Source of the DNA: Schlesneria paludicola DSM 18645
Lineage (GTDB): Bacteria > Planctomycetota > Planctomycetia > Planctomycetales > Planctomycetaceae
Assembly: GCF_000255655.1 (NCBI RefSeq)
Contig: NZ_JH636435.1
Span: forward strand, 498,209-562,208
Direction: 5' to 3'
Length of the DNA stretch: 64,000 nucleotides
The notes under the pieces were generated by a model, which saw only the letters and a program-made list of their open reading frames with translations, did not search any database and was not told the origin of the DNA. The translations under genes and the position numbers were made by a program. Shown here in pieces: positions 18,734 through 27,161 of the stretch; position 1 is the first letter of the stretch; each line of letters opens with the position of its first letter.

Positions 18734-19208
18734 CGAGAAGTTCTCCTCCTGGAACCGTTTCACAAATGCCAGACACCCAGTTGTATTCAAGGTCGCCGTG
18801 CCGAGATTCCATTGGGTCGACTCAAAACTGCGTGTTCCCTTCGCTGACGACGATCGAGAGGCACTTCTGGAAAATGCCCCCAGGGAAGCATCATCCCGCA
18901 CGCACACGAGCATAATCAACATTCTTTTGCCGCAGACCGTGTCACGGTTGGCCAACGACGGAACGTCTTCACAGCCTCGATAAGAATCGTAGCAACCTGT
19001 CGAACTGAAGGAAACGAGTCCCTTCGATTGTCCCAACAGGTTTGCCCCGAATCGATTCGTTCAAGTACGTAAACTGATACGTAAACTGAATTGCGGACAG
19101 GAAAAGTCCTCACGTTCCGTCGCAGGGCTTCCGTTCCAACGAGGCCGAGCCGGCCCCCATGGAACTTTTCAGATCGGCAGTCGCACAAAGGCTTCGGCCA
19201 CAAAGACG
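18734..19208. other. Intergenic region upstream of the M16 peptidase gene
   Basis: 475 bp between two minus-strand genes; it should contain the M16 promoter. The only structure I see is the tandem 12-bp duplication listed separately. Open frames here are short and lack coding character. Confidence 0.5.
19066..19089. repeat. Tandem 12-bp direct repeat (TACGTAAACTGA x2)
   Basis: TACGTAAACTGA occurs twice head to tail without a spacer, at 19066-19077 and 19078-19089. It lies about 335 bp upstream of the M16 peptidase start and about 120 bp past the end of the propeller/di-haem gene. It could be a direct-repeat operator or a chance duplication. Confidence 0.6.
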
Positions 19209-21077
19209 TCAAAGCGATTTCAAATAGGCCACCAGATTGGCCACGTCCTGATCGTTAAGCGATTCGCCGACAAGATCCTCGGGACGATGATACTTCGTTA
19301 AAACCTGCTCAAGACTTCTGGCCTTGCCAGTATGCAAAAACCTGCGACGTGTCGACACGCCGCGCAGTGATGGCGGATTATACTGCTTGTTTCGATCCTT
19401 CGGATCTTCCACCGCCCCGTCAAAGGTGTCAGCGGACGTAAACGTCGGTCCTGTATGACACTTCGCACAACCCGCCCGACCTTCAAAGAGCTGCTTCCCG
19501 AGCCGAAGCGACGTCGTGTCGGGTGTGGATCGTGACTTCTCGGGGTGATCTAGACTTGTCAAATACGCCGCGAGGGATTCCACATCGTCATCAGAGATTG
19601 GTTGCTCGGTGTTCATGCTCTCGTGCAGTGAGCGGCGCATCGCGTCCTTGAGATCCGTCTGCCAACCATGCCACGTCCATGGCCCGGTCACCGCAACTCC
19701 ACGCAGCGAGGGAATCAGCTTCGGGGTCCCGTAACTTTGGTCGTTCCGAGTATCAAAAACTTGTCCCGATGTATGTCCGTCGGTATGGCACGTGTGACAA
19801 CTGAACCAGGAATGCTTGGACCGATCGGCATCATAGAATACTGCTTCGCCGCGACGAACAAGATCGGCCTCTGCCGGTCCCCCCAATGAAACCGTCGATG
19901 CAATTCCGTCGGTGTCCAAATCAACAACCTGCAGCGAATTGTCCAGCGCGTTTGCAACGACAACTTGATGATGATTGAGAAATTGCACGTCGACTGGCCG
20001 GCCGCCCAGCCTGATCCGACGGAAGCGAGTACGATCGCGACGAAGCACTTCAGGCAAAAAATCACCAGGATCGCCCGAAGGCCAGGGAATTGTGGGGAAG
20101 TCGAGTACCAGCAATTCATGTGTGCCGCCGCAGGTCACCACAATCTGCTTGCCATCGTCACTCAATGCAACGGCATTGGCATCACCGACCGCCTTTCCTC
20201 GAATATCAAGCCCGAGTTGCTTCTGATCACCGGGCTCACCATCAGGAAGCGGCAATCGCGACAGGCGATTGTCGATGACCCAACCGATATCGATCATGTT
20301 TGCCGTGACCGAGAAGGCCCGGTTGACGGCACTGGGAAGGACGACCGTTTGAGAATCCGCCGTCACAACCGGCTTGCCGGGATTGAAGCCACCGTCAAAA
20401 ATTTTCCTCGAACTCACCTGCTCAAGCGAGGCCAGGTCGTGCACAAAGACCTCACAGGGGACCGCGCAGCACGTTACCAGCCATCGATCATCAGGAGAGA
20501 CAACCAATGCGCGTGGAATCCCACCGACGGTCAATCGCTTCTCCACCAGCATCGCCGGCGACCCCGTTCGCGCCAAAAGACGGGCAAGATCCACTACAGC
20601 AACCGCATCGTCGCCCCCCAGCGCAATGAACGCCCTGCGGCGATCCTTCGAAATGGCAATTCCTTGCGGCTCGTCACCGATGACAACCGTATTGACGAGT
20701 TTGAGCGTCTCACCATCGCGGGAAATCACCGCGACAGCATCGTCGTGCAGCAACGTCACAAGCGCCGTCGTTGCATCCAGCCAAACGATCGCATTCGGAC
20801 CACGCCCCACGGACAATTCAGAAAGAACGCGTCCTTCGACCAGATTGACCAATCCAACGGTTCCCGCGGTGAAATTCGCGGTCAAACAGATCGTCCTGTC
20901 CTCCGCAACGGACAGTGCGATTGGACTTCGATGTGGCTCGTCGGCCCTCAGAACGTTGCCTACGATCACCACAAGCAACACGATCAGCAATCGAGTCCAA
21001 ATCACGCCGAATCTCCATTCGAGTGCGGTGCCACGTTCTGCCAGATGCCACCGAGCATTCCAGCGCGATCCGTTCAT
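19209..21077 (-). CDS. Beta-propeller/di-haem cytochrome c peroxidase-like protein
   Basis: 622 residues. A hydrophobic segment (LLIVLLVVIVGNVLRA, about 30-45) serves as signal or anchor. Residues about 50-400 form YVTN-type propeller repeats (for example GRGPNAIVWLDATTALVTLL and GDEPQGIAISKDRRRAFIAL). The C-terminal part has two haem motifs, CHTCH (in WFSCHTCHTDGHTSG) and CAKCH (in AGCAKCHTGPTF), plus the PPSLRGVSTRRRFLHTGKA segment typical of di-haem cytochrome c peroxidase/MauG relatives. Peroxidase activity is not assured, since propeller-di-haem fusions are diverse. The neighbouring protease gene shows no coupling. Confidence 0.85.
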   Translation of the reverse strand: MNGSRWNARWHLAERGTALEWRFGVIWTRLLIVLLVVIVGNVLRADEPHRSPIALSVAEDRTICLTANFTAGTVGLVNLVEGRVLSELSVGRGPNAIVWLDATTALVTLLHDDAVAVISRDGETLKLVNTVVIGDEPQGIAISKDRRRAFIALGGDDAVAVVDLARLLARTGSPAMLVEKRLTVGGIPRALVVSPDDRWLVTCCAVPCEVFVHDLASLEQVSSRKIFDGGFNPGKPVVTADSQTVVLPSAVNRAFSVTANMIDIGWVIDNRLSRLPLPDGEPGDQKQLGLDIRGKAVGDANAVALSDDGKQIVVTCGGTHELLVLDFPTIPWPSGDPGDFLPEVLRRDRTRFRRIRLGGRPVDVQFLNHHQVVVANALDNSLQVVDLDTDGIASTVSLGGPAEADLVRRGEAVFYDADRSKHSWFSCHTCHTDGHTSGQVFDTRNDQSYGTPKLIPSLRGVAVTGPWTWHGWQTDLKDAMRRSLHESMNTEQPISDDDVESLAAYLTSLDHPEKSRSTPDTTSLRLGKQLFEGRAGCAKCHTGPTFTSADTFDGAVEDPKDRNKQYNPPSLRGVSTRRRFLHTGKARSLEQVLTKYHRPEDLVGESLNDQDVANLVAYLKSL

Positions 21078-21500
21078 CGCACTGAGACAGTAGAACTTCT
21101 AGCCGCCTGACGCCTGACGTCAAGAGCGCACGAACCCGAGGCAAAGTCGATGCAACGATCAATTGCGATCAAACCCTCATGAACTCAGATGTTAAGAGTT
21201 CTCGTCTACATTTCTCTGCCGCTCGCGATTGAGCAACGCCGGAAGCAATTTATTGATGCACTCCGTCTCCTCGTTACCAATCCCCCTCGTCCTCGTTCGC
21301 CCTCCTCATTACCAAGCTCCCACCTGGTAACGCCTCTTGAATCCTCCTCGTTACCAAGCTCCCGCTTGGTAACGCTTCCTGCGTTCTCGATTTCTACCGA
21401 GCAGGCAATCTTGCCGCACCTCAAACGCCTGCTTTCGAACGCGGGAAAGAATTCGCCCCCCTTTGTCGTTCTAGAGTCACAAGATCATGACACGTTGCCG
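21078..21500. other. Intergenic region with palindromic repeats
   Basis: 423 bp between the di-haem protein and CDGSH genes. It holds a cluster of GTTACCAAGC-type palindromes at about 21270-21374, listed separately. I see no gene in it. Confidence 0.5.
21309..21374. repeat. Two palindromic GTTACCAAGC / GCTTGGTAAC elements
   Basis: The copy at 21349-21374 has perfect 11-base arms, CGTTACCAAGC and GCTTGGTAACG, around a short CTCC core. A slightly degraded copy lies at 21309-21332 (TTACCAAGCT ... CCTGGTAACG), and a third, half copy (CTCGTTACCAATCC) lies near 21272. They are spaced about 40 bp apart and joined by CTCCTC-rich spacers. I recall similar REP-like palindromes from planctomycete and cyanobacterial genomes. 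They could also act as transcript-end hairpins. Confidence 0.75.
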
Positions 21501-21722
21501 CTAAGGGGCAGGGGGTTGAGGAGCCAGTTCGCACGCCGCAAAGCCGTTGGACTTGTGAGTTCCGTCGCAGAATGGACGACGCGATGACGCGCCGCACCGG
21601 CACAGAGCGACATTCTCTTTTCCTGAAATGTCGTATTGATTTCCCAGATGATCAATCAGGGTGACCGGGCCTGTCACCAAAAAAGGGCCATTTTCGCGAG
21701 TCTTAATTGTGACGTCTGGCAT
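21501..21722 (-). CDS. CDGSH iron-sulfur domain protein
   Basis: 73 residues from the ATG at 21722, preceded by an AAGGGA ribosome binding site 8 bases upstream; longer in-frame starts up to 21989 add an implausible Arg/Cys-rich leader. The protein begins MPDVTIKTRENGPFLVTGPV and contains the CDGSH signature CRCGASSRRPFCDGTH, that is C-X-C-X2-(S/T)-X3-P-X-C-D-G-(S/T)-H. Its three Cys and one His hold a [2Fe-2S] cluster. The family acts in redox or Fe-S transfer in the cytoplasm. No signal peptide or TM is present. Confidence 0.93.
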   Translation of the reverse strand: MPDVTIKTRENGPFLVTGPVTLIDHLGNQYDISGKENVALCRCGASSRRPFCDGTHKSNGFAACELAPQPPAP

Positions 21723-22152
21723 TTCAAATTCCCTTACAATTATTGCTTCAGTTCGTGACGACCGGACTGTTCTGTGCTCTGTGCAACAGACAATCATTCC
21801 CACTCTCATCGCCGAGACCATTCGACGACAATTCCGCGTGAACGCCGATTCTACCGGTAACCCGCGACGATCTGTACCGACGGCGACCGACTTCACGGTG
21901 GGCCAACAGAACTGAAGGTGCCGAAACGTCAACTCGTAACACATCGAACCTGGATTGAAACGGCGACGAAATCGGCACGTCCGGATCAACGCCCCAGGGA
22001 CGGAGGCTCGATGTATCTAACGATTGCGTCAGTTGTTGCACAGGCGCAAATGGACACGCTCTTGTGTCTGATTCAGCCTGTGTCACTGAACGCACTTAAA
22101 GTATACTCATCGAGAATGAGAGCTCGCAGAGATCCGATGAAGGAACCACGAT
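21723..22152. other. Divergent intergenic region
   Basis: 430 bp between the CDGSH gene (minus) and the methyltransferase gene (plus). A TATACT at 22102-22107 could be a -10 box for the plus-strand gene. AAGGA shortly before 22153 is a reasonable ribosome binding site. Nothing else is recognised. Confidence 0.4.
22102..22107 (+). promoter_or_regulatory. Possible -10 box (TATACT) for the isoaspartyl methyltransferase gene
   Basis: TATACT lies 46 bases before the ATG at 22153. The matching -35 position (about 22079-22084, TGTGTC) is a poor fit to TTGACA, so this is only suggestive. Confidence 0.3.
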
Positions 22153-23391
22153 ATGCCGCACGGCTGGCGTCAGACGTACACATTGAGAACCATGGCCTGC
22201 TTGCTCGTTTTTCTTGCTGTGATCCCAGCGGATGCTCAACGCCCCGACCCATATCGTGACGCACGCCACAAAATGGTGTCCGAGTACATCGAGCGCGAGG
22301 GCGTGACCAATCCCTTGGTGCTCGCCAGTATGCGACAGGTGCACCGGCATGAGTTCGTGACGGCACAGTACCGCAAAAGCAAAGATGCCTACTTGGATGC
22401 GGCCCTGCCCATCGGCTACAAGCAGACGATTTCTCCTCCGTTTGTCGTGGCCTATATGACCCAGACAATCGATCCACAGCCAACCGACAGAGTCCTCGAA
22501 ATTGGGACAGGCAGCGGTTATCAGGCGGCGGTCCTCGCGAATATTGTGAAGGAAGTGTATTCGATTGAAATCGTGCCGGAACTTGGCAAAACCGCGGCCG
22601 AACGCTTAGCTCGGCTAAAATACACCAACGTCAAAACGAAGGTGGGGGATGGCTATCTGGGTTGGGAAGAGTACGCACCATTCGACAAGATCATCGTGAC
22701 CTGCTCACCCGAAAATGTCCCTCAGCCGCTGATCGATCAATTGAAAGAAGGCGGCCGCTTGCTGGTTCCTCTCGGCGAGCGCTACCAGCAAGTCTTTCAT
22801 CAGTTCGAGAAAAAAGACGGGAAGCTCGAGGAGAAAACACTAATCTCGACGCTATTCGTACCGATGACAGGTCAATCTGAGGAACAGCGCCGCGTTAAAC
22901 CTGACCCTTTGAATCCAAAGATTCTGAACTCGGGTTTTGAGGATGACGATGACGGCGATGGGTATCCCGATCATTGGCACTACCAGCGCCTGACAAAGCT
23001 GGTCGAACAAGACGCGCCGCAGGGAAAGCGTTGTCTTTTGCTGGAATCAAATGATCACCAACGCATCTCTCAAGCGCTACAAGCGACGGCCATCGACGGA
23101 ACGAAGATCAGCTCCCTGCAGGTGCGAATTCAATACAAGCTTGAGAACGTGGTTCGCGGACAAGAACCATTCGAGGCCGCCGCGGTCGTGATCCACTTCT
23201 ACGACGAGAATCGCAAAGCATTTGAGAATGCGTTCATTGGCCCTTGGGAAGGAACCCGCGACTGGGACGTCATCTCCAAAACCATCACCGTTCCTCAAAA
23301 GGCCCGCGAGATGATTGTGCGCATCGGCCTGAATGGGGCGACCGGCAAGTTGTGGGTTGACGACTTGAGTATCGTCCCCAAACTTCGATAG
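22153..23391 (+). CDS. Exported protein-L-isoaspartate O-methyltransferase-like protein with C-terminal beta domain
   Basis: 412 residues. The N-terminus (TLRTMACLLVFLAVIPADAQ) is a signal peptide, unusual because PCMT is normally cytoplasmic. Residues about 30-235 match the PCMT fold: the Rossmann SAM loop RVLEIGTGSGYQAAVLA, PIGYKQTISPPFVVAYM (substrate and start region of the fold), and DKIIVTCSPENVPQPLIDQL. The family methylates isoaspartyl residues for protein repair. The remaining 160 residues start with an acidic DDDDGDGYPDHW loop and resemble a jelly-roll, carbohydrate-binding-like domain. SAM is not expected outside the cytoplasm, so the true location or activity deserves caution. The ribosome binding site AAGGA is present. 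Confidence 0.85.
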   Translation: MPHGWRQTYTLRTMACLLVFLAVIPADAQRPDPYRDARHKMVSEYIEREGVTNPLVLASMRQVHRHEFVTAQYRKSKDAYLDAALPIGYKQTISPPFVVAYMTQTIDPQPTDRVLEIGTGSGYQAAVLANIVKEVYSIEIVPELGKTAAERLARLKYTNVKTKVGDGYLGWEEYAPFDKIIVTCSPENVPQPLIDQLKEGGRLLVPLGERYQQVFHQFEKKDGKLEEKTLISTLFVPMTGQSEEQRRVKPDPLNPKILNSGFEDDDDGDGYPDHWHYQRLTKLVEQDAPQGKRCLLLESNDHQRISQALQATAIDGTKISSLQVRIQYKLENVVRGQEPFEAAAVVIHFYDENRKAFENAFIGPWEGTRDWDVISKTITVPQKAREMIVRIGLNGATGKLWVDDLSIVPKLR

Positions 23392-23476
23392 TACTGGCTT
23401 CTGCGGATCGACGATCGCACAATCGTCGACGCTGAGACCTCGCAATTGGCTTATCGCCAGTTGCCGGTCGCAGCCA

Positions 23477-25873
23477 GTGAATGCCGATTCCGATAGTCAG
23501 TATTGCCTCGGATGTTATCTGGTGGGATCGCCGATCCAAAAATGGTGTCAGGATTCCTTTGTCGCGACACATCGACAAGCCCTCCAGTACGTACCAAACA
23601 GCCCCACGAACCATCTGAACGACATCGCTGAAAAGGCTGTTGAACTAACCGTATTCCGAAGACTCGCCGCATTCCGTGGCATTCCTGAACACGAAATTGA
23701 GCCACCACTTGTCGAAGTCGAGGCCGGGTTCCCGATCGATTTCTCGGAATTGATCGCGTCCTGTCCGATCGATCACGACGCTCCGATCAACATTCTGCAA
23801 TGGCTACACGAATACCTCGTGAGTCGCCGGCGCCACACCACGGACTCGCGCGTCTCAACGTCTCGCAAAAAGGGAGGAGTTTTCTACACCCCTCAGCCCG
23901 TTGTGGACTACATCCTGCAGCATACGCTTCGCTCACGCCTGAATAACACAACCGCTGAGCAGGCGGCACGACTCACTCTGCTGGACCCTTCTGCAGGAAG
24001 TGGGGCATTTCTCGTCTCCGCGTACCGGATGCTTCTTGATTGGCATCTTCAAACGCTCATCGCGAATGATCCTGCAAGCCACCACGAGGACATCCTTCGC
24101 ATCAACGAGCAATGGCGATTGACGAGATCGAAATGCCGATCCATTCTTCGGCAGCACATTTTTGGCATCGACCTCGATCCTGCTGCAGTTCTCGTCACAC
24201 GACGCGCACTTTGGTTGACGATGATTGAAGCCTCGGCTCCAGACCGTGCAGAACAACCAATCAAGAAGACCACGACGCACTTGCCCGCGACCGACGCGTT
24301 CTCGACGAACGTCCTCACCGGTCACGCATTGGTTGGCAGACCGTTCGGAGAACCGCAATTCGCCCCATTTCCAACGAACACAGCCACACCCTTTCACTGG
24401 AACGATGCATTTCCGCAGGTCGCGCAGCGCGGCGGATTCGACCTGATTGTCGGTAATCCTCCTTATCGACGCGAGCGGCAGTTCAAACAGGAACTCGACG
24501 AGATCGCCACCACGCCTTTAGGGCGCTTCCGATCAGCTCGAATGGACCTTTGGTACTATTTCGTGCATCGGGGGATTGAACTTCTGCGCGAAAACGGAGC
24601 CTTGTCGTTCATCACGAATGCCTATTGGCTCAAAGGAACGGGTGCTGAAAAACTGATTGCCGCCCTGCGCGATGACGTGCAGGTCGACGAAATACTGCTG
24701 CTGCACAATCAGCCCGTCTTTCCTTCCGTTTCAGGGCAACACCTGATCTTCCGCCTCACCAAAGCTCTCCGCATTAAGACCGACCCTAAACCAGACATCG
24801 TGATCAAAGTCGCTCCGTCGGCACGGAAACAGTCTCTCGACAGCCTCTTTGTTGAGAACTCTTCATTCCGCAGCTTTAAAAAGCCGTCGCACCTTCTTTT
24901 TCACGGGCACCAGCTCGACGTCCGTCCCGACGCCACCGAGTTCCTCGACAAACTCCGCTCGTTCTCACGGCTCGGCGATTTGGGAAACATCAGACAAGGG
25001 ATTGCGGAAAATCCCGCTTCGGTCAACCGCCGTACGCTCGAGCGGTTTGCCAGCGCCGCAGACACCCACCGTTGGCGATTGGGGGAAGGCGTCTTCGCAT
25101 TAAAACCTGACGAAGTGGATCAACTGAATCTCAGTCAGACAGAATGTGAGCTCCTTCGACCGTATCACACCCTCACCGATCTGGGCCGCTATTGGCTGGC
25201 AACTGAACCATCTCGAAAACTGCTTTACTCCACACGTGATACCTGTGCCGACATCGCATCTCACAATGCCGTGCGAGCTCATCTCGAGCGATTTCGGGCG
25301 ATCCTTGAATCCCGGCGAGAAACATCCGTGGGGGCAAATCGCTGGTGGCACTTGCACTGGCCACGCGACGAACAGATCTGGCACGCTCCAAAACTCGTCG
25401 TCCCGCAGATGGCGATTCGCCCATCCTTCTCGGTCGCCCGAGACCCCACCTATGTCTCGTTCAGTGCAAACGTGTTTGTCCCCGCACAGGACACACGCGA
25501 GGACTTGAGATATCTCTGTGGACTGCTGAACTCCCGCGTACTTTGGTCTTGGTTCCAGCACCACGCAAAGCAGCGTGGCATTGGTGTTGAACTGAATGGC
25601 CACACTTTACAACAGGCCCCAATTCCCAGAATCGATTTTCAGAACCCCACCAACGTCGCTCAACACGATGACATGGTCCAACTCGTCGTTCGACGAATGC
25701 AACTGGAGCAAACACGGCGCGTATCGCCCCCCAACGACGCAACCGAACACAACTCAGAGACAGCGAGGACCGAATCCCAAATCGACCAACTCGTCGCGTC
25801 ACTGTTCCAACTCGGTCCATCAGAGTTGGAACTTGTCAACGAACTGACAAACGCGCCACTCATTCACACTTGA
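23477..25873 (+). CDS. Eco57I-type N6-adenine DNA methyltransferase, solitary
   Basis: 798 residues. The methyltransferase core has the GGVFYTPQPVVDYIL lead-in, the SAM motif LLDPSAGSGAFLVSAYRML (about 165) and the catalytic NPPY of gamma-class N6-adenine enzymes (FDLIVGNPPYRRERQF, about 330). The C-terminal third (about 480-760, with LGDLGNIRQGIAENP and YLCGLLNSRVLWSWFQ) resembles a TaqI/Eco57I target-recognition domain. No nuclease motif is visible in the short N-terminus and no restriction gene is adjacent, so it is either an orphan methyltransferase or an N-terminally shortened type IIG/PglX-like enzyme. The first 40 residues look atypical, so a later start is possible. It borders the repeat-rich accessory patch. 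Confidence 0.85.
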   Translation: MNADSDSQYCLGCYLVGSPIQKWCQDSFVATHRQALQYVPNSPTNHLNDIAEKAVELTVFRRLAAFRGIPEHEIEPPLVEVEAGFPIDFSELIASCPIDHDAPINILQWLHEYLVSRRRHTTDSRVSTSRKKGGVFYTPQPVVDYILQHTLRSRLNNTTAEQAARLTLLDPSAGSGAFLVSAYRMLLDWHLQTLIANDPASHHEDILRINEQWRLTRSKCRSILRQHIFGIDLDPAAVLVTRRALWLTMIEASAPDRAEQPIKKTTTHLPATDAFSTNVLTGHALVGRPFGEPQFAPFPTNTATPFHWNDAFPQVAQRGGFDLIVGNPPYRRERQFKQELDEIATTPLGRFRSARMDLWYYFVHRGIELLRENGALSFITNAYWLKGTGAEKLIAALRDDVQVDEILLLHNQPVFPSVSGQHLIFRLTKALRIKTDPKPDIVIKVAPSARKQSLDSLFVENSSFRSFKKPSHLLFHGHQLDVRPDATEFLDKLRSFSRLGDLGNIRQGIAENPASVNRRTLERFASAADTHRWRLGEGVFALKPDEVDQLNLSQTECELLRPYHTLTDLGRYWLATEPSRKLLYSTRDTCADIASHNAVRAHLERFRAILESRRETSVGANRWWHLHWPRDEQIWHAPKLVVPQMAIRPSFSVARDPTYVSFSANVFVPAQDTREDLRYLCGLLNSRVLWSWFQHHAKQRGIGVELNGHTLQQAPIPRIDFQNPTNVAQHDDMVQLVVRRMQLEQTRRVSPPNDATEHNSETARTESQIDQLVASLFQLGPSELELVNELTNAPLIHT

Positions 25874-25961
25874 TTCCGCTGACGCGATCCTCACCCGTCA
25901 GGGAACTCAATTGATGCCAGCCTTGAATCGTTCTCGCGATAACACTGGCAGTTGGAACAGT

Positions 25962-26094
25962 CACCGTTCACAGCCCGGGGACTGGCTCATTTTCCCGCGG
26001 TAAAGGGAAGGCTTACCCTCGTCGATATACTGTGGATTCCAATTGAACCGGGAAAATGTGCCTGCCGCCCCCTCTTCGGGCTGCGAACGGTTAC
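25962..26094. repeat. MITE-like element, copy A
   Basis: About 133 bp bounded by imperfect terminal inverted repeats. The left end reads ACCGTTCACAGCCCGGGGAC; the right end reads GGGCTGCGAACGGTTAC, whose complement matches the left end at 14 of 15 core bases. A second internal pair (GGCTCATTTTCCCG / CGGGAAAATGTGCC) makes the whole element foldable into one long hairpin. It has no coding capacity. Copy B at 28489-28611 has the same plan. Confidence 0.8.
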
Positions 26095-26164
26095 ATCGCA
26101 AGAAGCCGCCACCCCAAGACCACCGTGCCTGTCGCCTGCACCATCATTCGATACGAAATGTCCC

Positions 26165-26194
26165 TTGGCACGATATGCGGGATGGATTTATCTT
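26165..26194 (+). promoter_or_regulatory. Possible sigma-70 promoter upstream of the DUF6398 gene
   Basis: TTGGCA at 26165-26170 and TATCTT at 26189-26194 are separated by 18 bases, about 60 bp before the proposed ATG. The match is moderate and unsupported by other evidence. Confidence 0.3.
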
Positions 26195-26253
26195 GCGTGT
26201 GCTCTTATTACCATGAGGCGGGCATGAAATGCCTTCTACTACTTATCTTCGAG

Positions 26254-26790
26254 ATGAACAAAATGGCAAAGAAAGCAACTCGCGGAACAAGCACGGACGA
26301 ATCAACGCAGATCATTGACCACATTGCCAAGATGGTCGATGACTTTTGCCGTGAACATCTCAACGAAGAATACGCTGTCCTCTGCCGAAAACTGACGGAG
26401 AAGTTGGCCCGGAAACGCCCGTCTCCGTTGGTCAGTGGTAAGCCGAACACTTGGGCCTGTGGGATCATCCGCACGATTGGTTGGATGAATTTCCTCGACG
26501 ACCGCAGCCAGACACCGCACATGAAGCTCACTGCCATCGACAAGCAATTCGGTGTTGGCGAAAGTACCGGACAGGGCAAATCAAAATTGATTCGCACCAT
26601 GCTGAGAATTCGGCAGTTCGATCATCATTGGACATTGCCGAGCAAGTTAGAGGACAACCATGTGGTGTGGATGCTCGAAATCAATGGCTTCCTCATGGAC
26701 GTTCGTCGTTGCACCCGCGAAGTCCAAGAACTGGCATTCAACAAGGGATTGATTCCATATATCCCAGCGGATCGCCCGCAAGGAAACTGA
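26254..26790 (+). CDS. DUF6398-like cytoplasmic protein
   Basis: About 178 residues from ATG 26254 (an ATG at 26263, MAKKATRGTSTDES, is equally possible). The frame extends up to 26056, but the leader overlaps a MITE-like repeat and is not credible. The conserved block includes YAVLCRKLTEKLARKRPSPL, NTWACGIIRTIGWMNFL and QTPHMKLTAIDKQFGVGEST, and the protein ends GLIPYIPADRPQGN. I recognise this as the DUF6398 family, whose members are widespread and of unknown function; the KQFGVGESTGQGKSKLI stretch looks like a helix-turn-helix, hinting at nucleic-acid binding. The gene sits between repeat copy A and a half copy directly at its stop codon, suggesting arrival with, or insertion among, mobile repeats. 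Confidence 0.75.
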   Translation: MNKMAKKATRGTSTDESTQIIDHIAKMVDDFCREHLNEEYAVLCRKLTEKLARKRPSPLVSGKPNTWACGIIRTIGWMNFLDDRSQTPHMKLTAIDKQFGVGESTGQGKSKLIRTMLRIRQFDHHWTLPSKLEDNHVVWMLEINGFLMDVRRCTREVQELAFNKGLIPYIPADRPQGN

Positions 26791-26792
26791 GC

Positions 26793-26813
26793 AACCGTTC
26801 ACAGACCGGGGAC
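26793..26813. repeat. MITE-like element, half copy C
   Basis: AACCGTTCACAGACCGGGGAC matches the left terminus of copies A and B, beginning three bases after the DUF6398 stop codon. The rest of the element is missing, so it is a solo end left by deletion or partial transposition. Confidence 0.65.
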
Positions 26814-26865
26814 TTATCAAAGATGCAGTGCCCTCGCAATTCAAGCGGTCAACTCTTCTCAACAA

Positions 26866-27078
26866 TTATTTGGACTTTTTAGTGTTTAAGCTGCCGCAAG
26901 CATTGGCGGTCAATGCTTGCTCGTCTTCTCTCAGACTTTTGAGTCGTTTCGCCACAGAGTTTGCACTGGACGATCCCAATCCAACGGCAATTCGTTCCAT
27001 TCCGCTTGATTTGTGAATTACACGCACAAACATTCTTCCTTGGTCCGCTCGTCCAATATCAATTGGATAGTCCTCCAT
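26866..27078 (-). CDS. Small protein of unknown function
   Basis: 70 residues, beginning MEDYPIDIGRADQGRMFVRV and ending LNTKKSK. An AAAGGGA ribosome binding site lies 7 bases before the ATG, which is why I keep this short frame. The middle (ERIAVGLGSSSANSVAKRLK) is Ser-rich and the tail basic. No signal peptide, TM or known motif is seen. It lies in the accessory patch, convergent with the DUF6398 gene. It could be a small regulator or a chance frame. Confidence 0.45.
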   Translation of the reverse strand: MEDYPIDIGRADQGRMFVRVIHKSSGMERIAVGLGSSSANSVAKRLKSLREDEQALTANACGSLNTKKSK

Positions 27079-27161
27079 CGTGTTTCCCTTTCACCTGAAA
27101 CGGTTTTATCCCAATGCCTTTATAAGTTGCTGCAACATGAGAATCATACGGACACAGCATA

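Noticed and set aside
19965-21110. A 381-codon open frame on the plus strand
   Set aside because: It is antisense to the propeller/di-haem gene, has no family resemblance and lacks a ribosome binding site; GC-rich third positions of the real gene keep it open.
21270-21374. CRISPR-like array
   Set aside because: The repeats are palindromic, only two or three, with unequal spacers and no cas genes.
23477-25873. BREX or full restriction-modification system
   Set aside because: No brx, pgl, nuclease or specificity genes accompany the methyltransferase.
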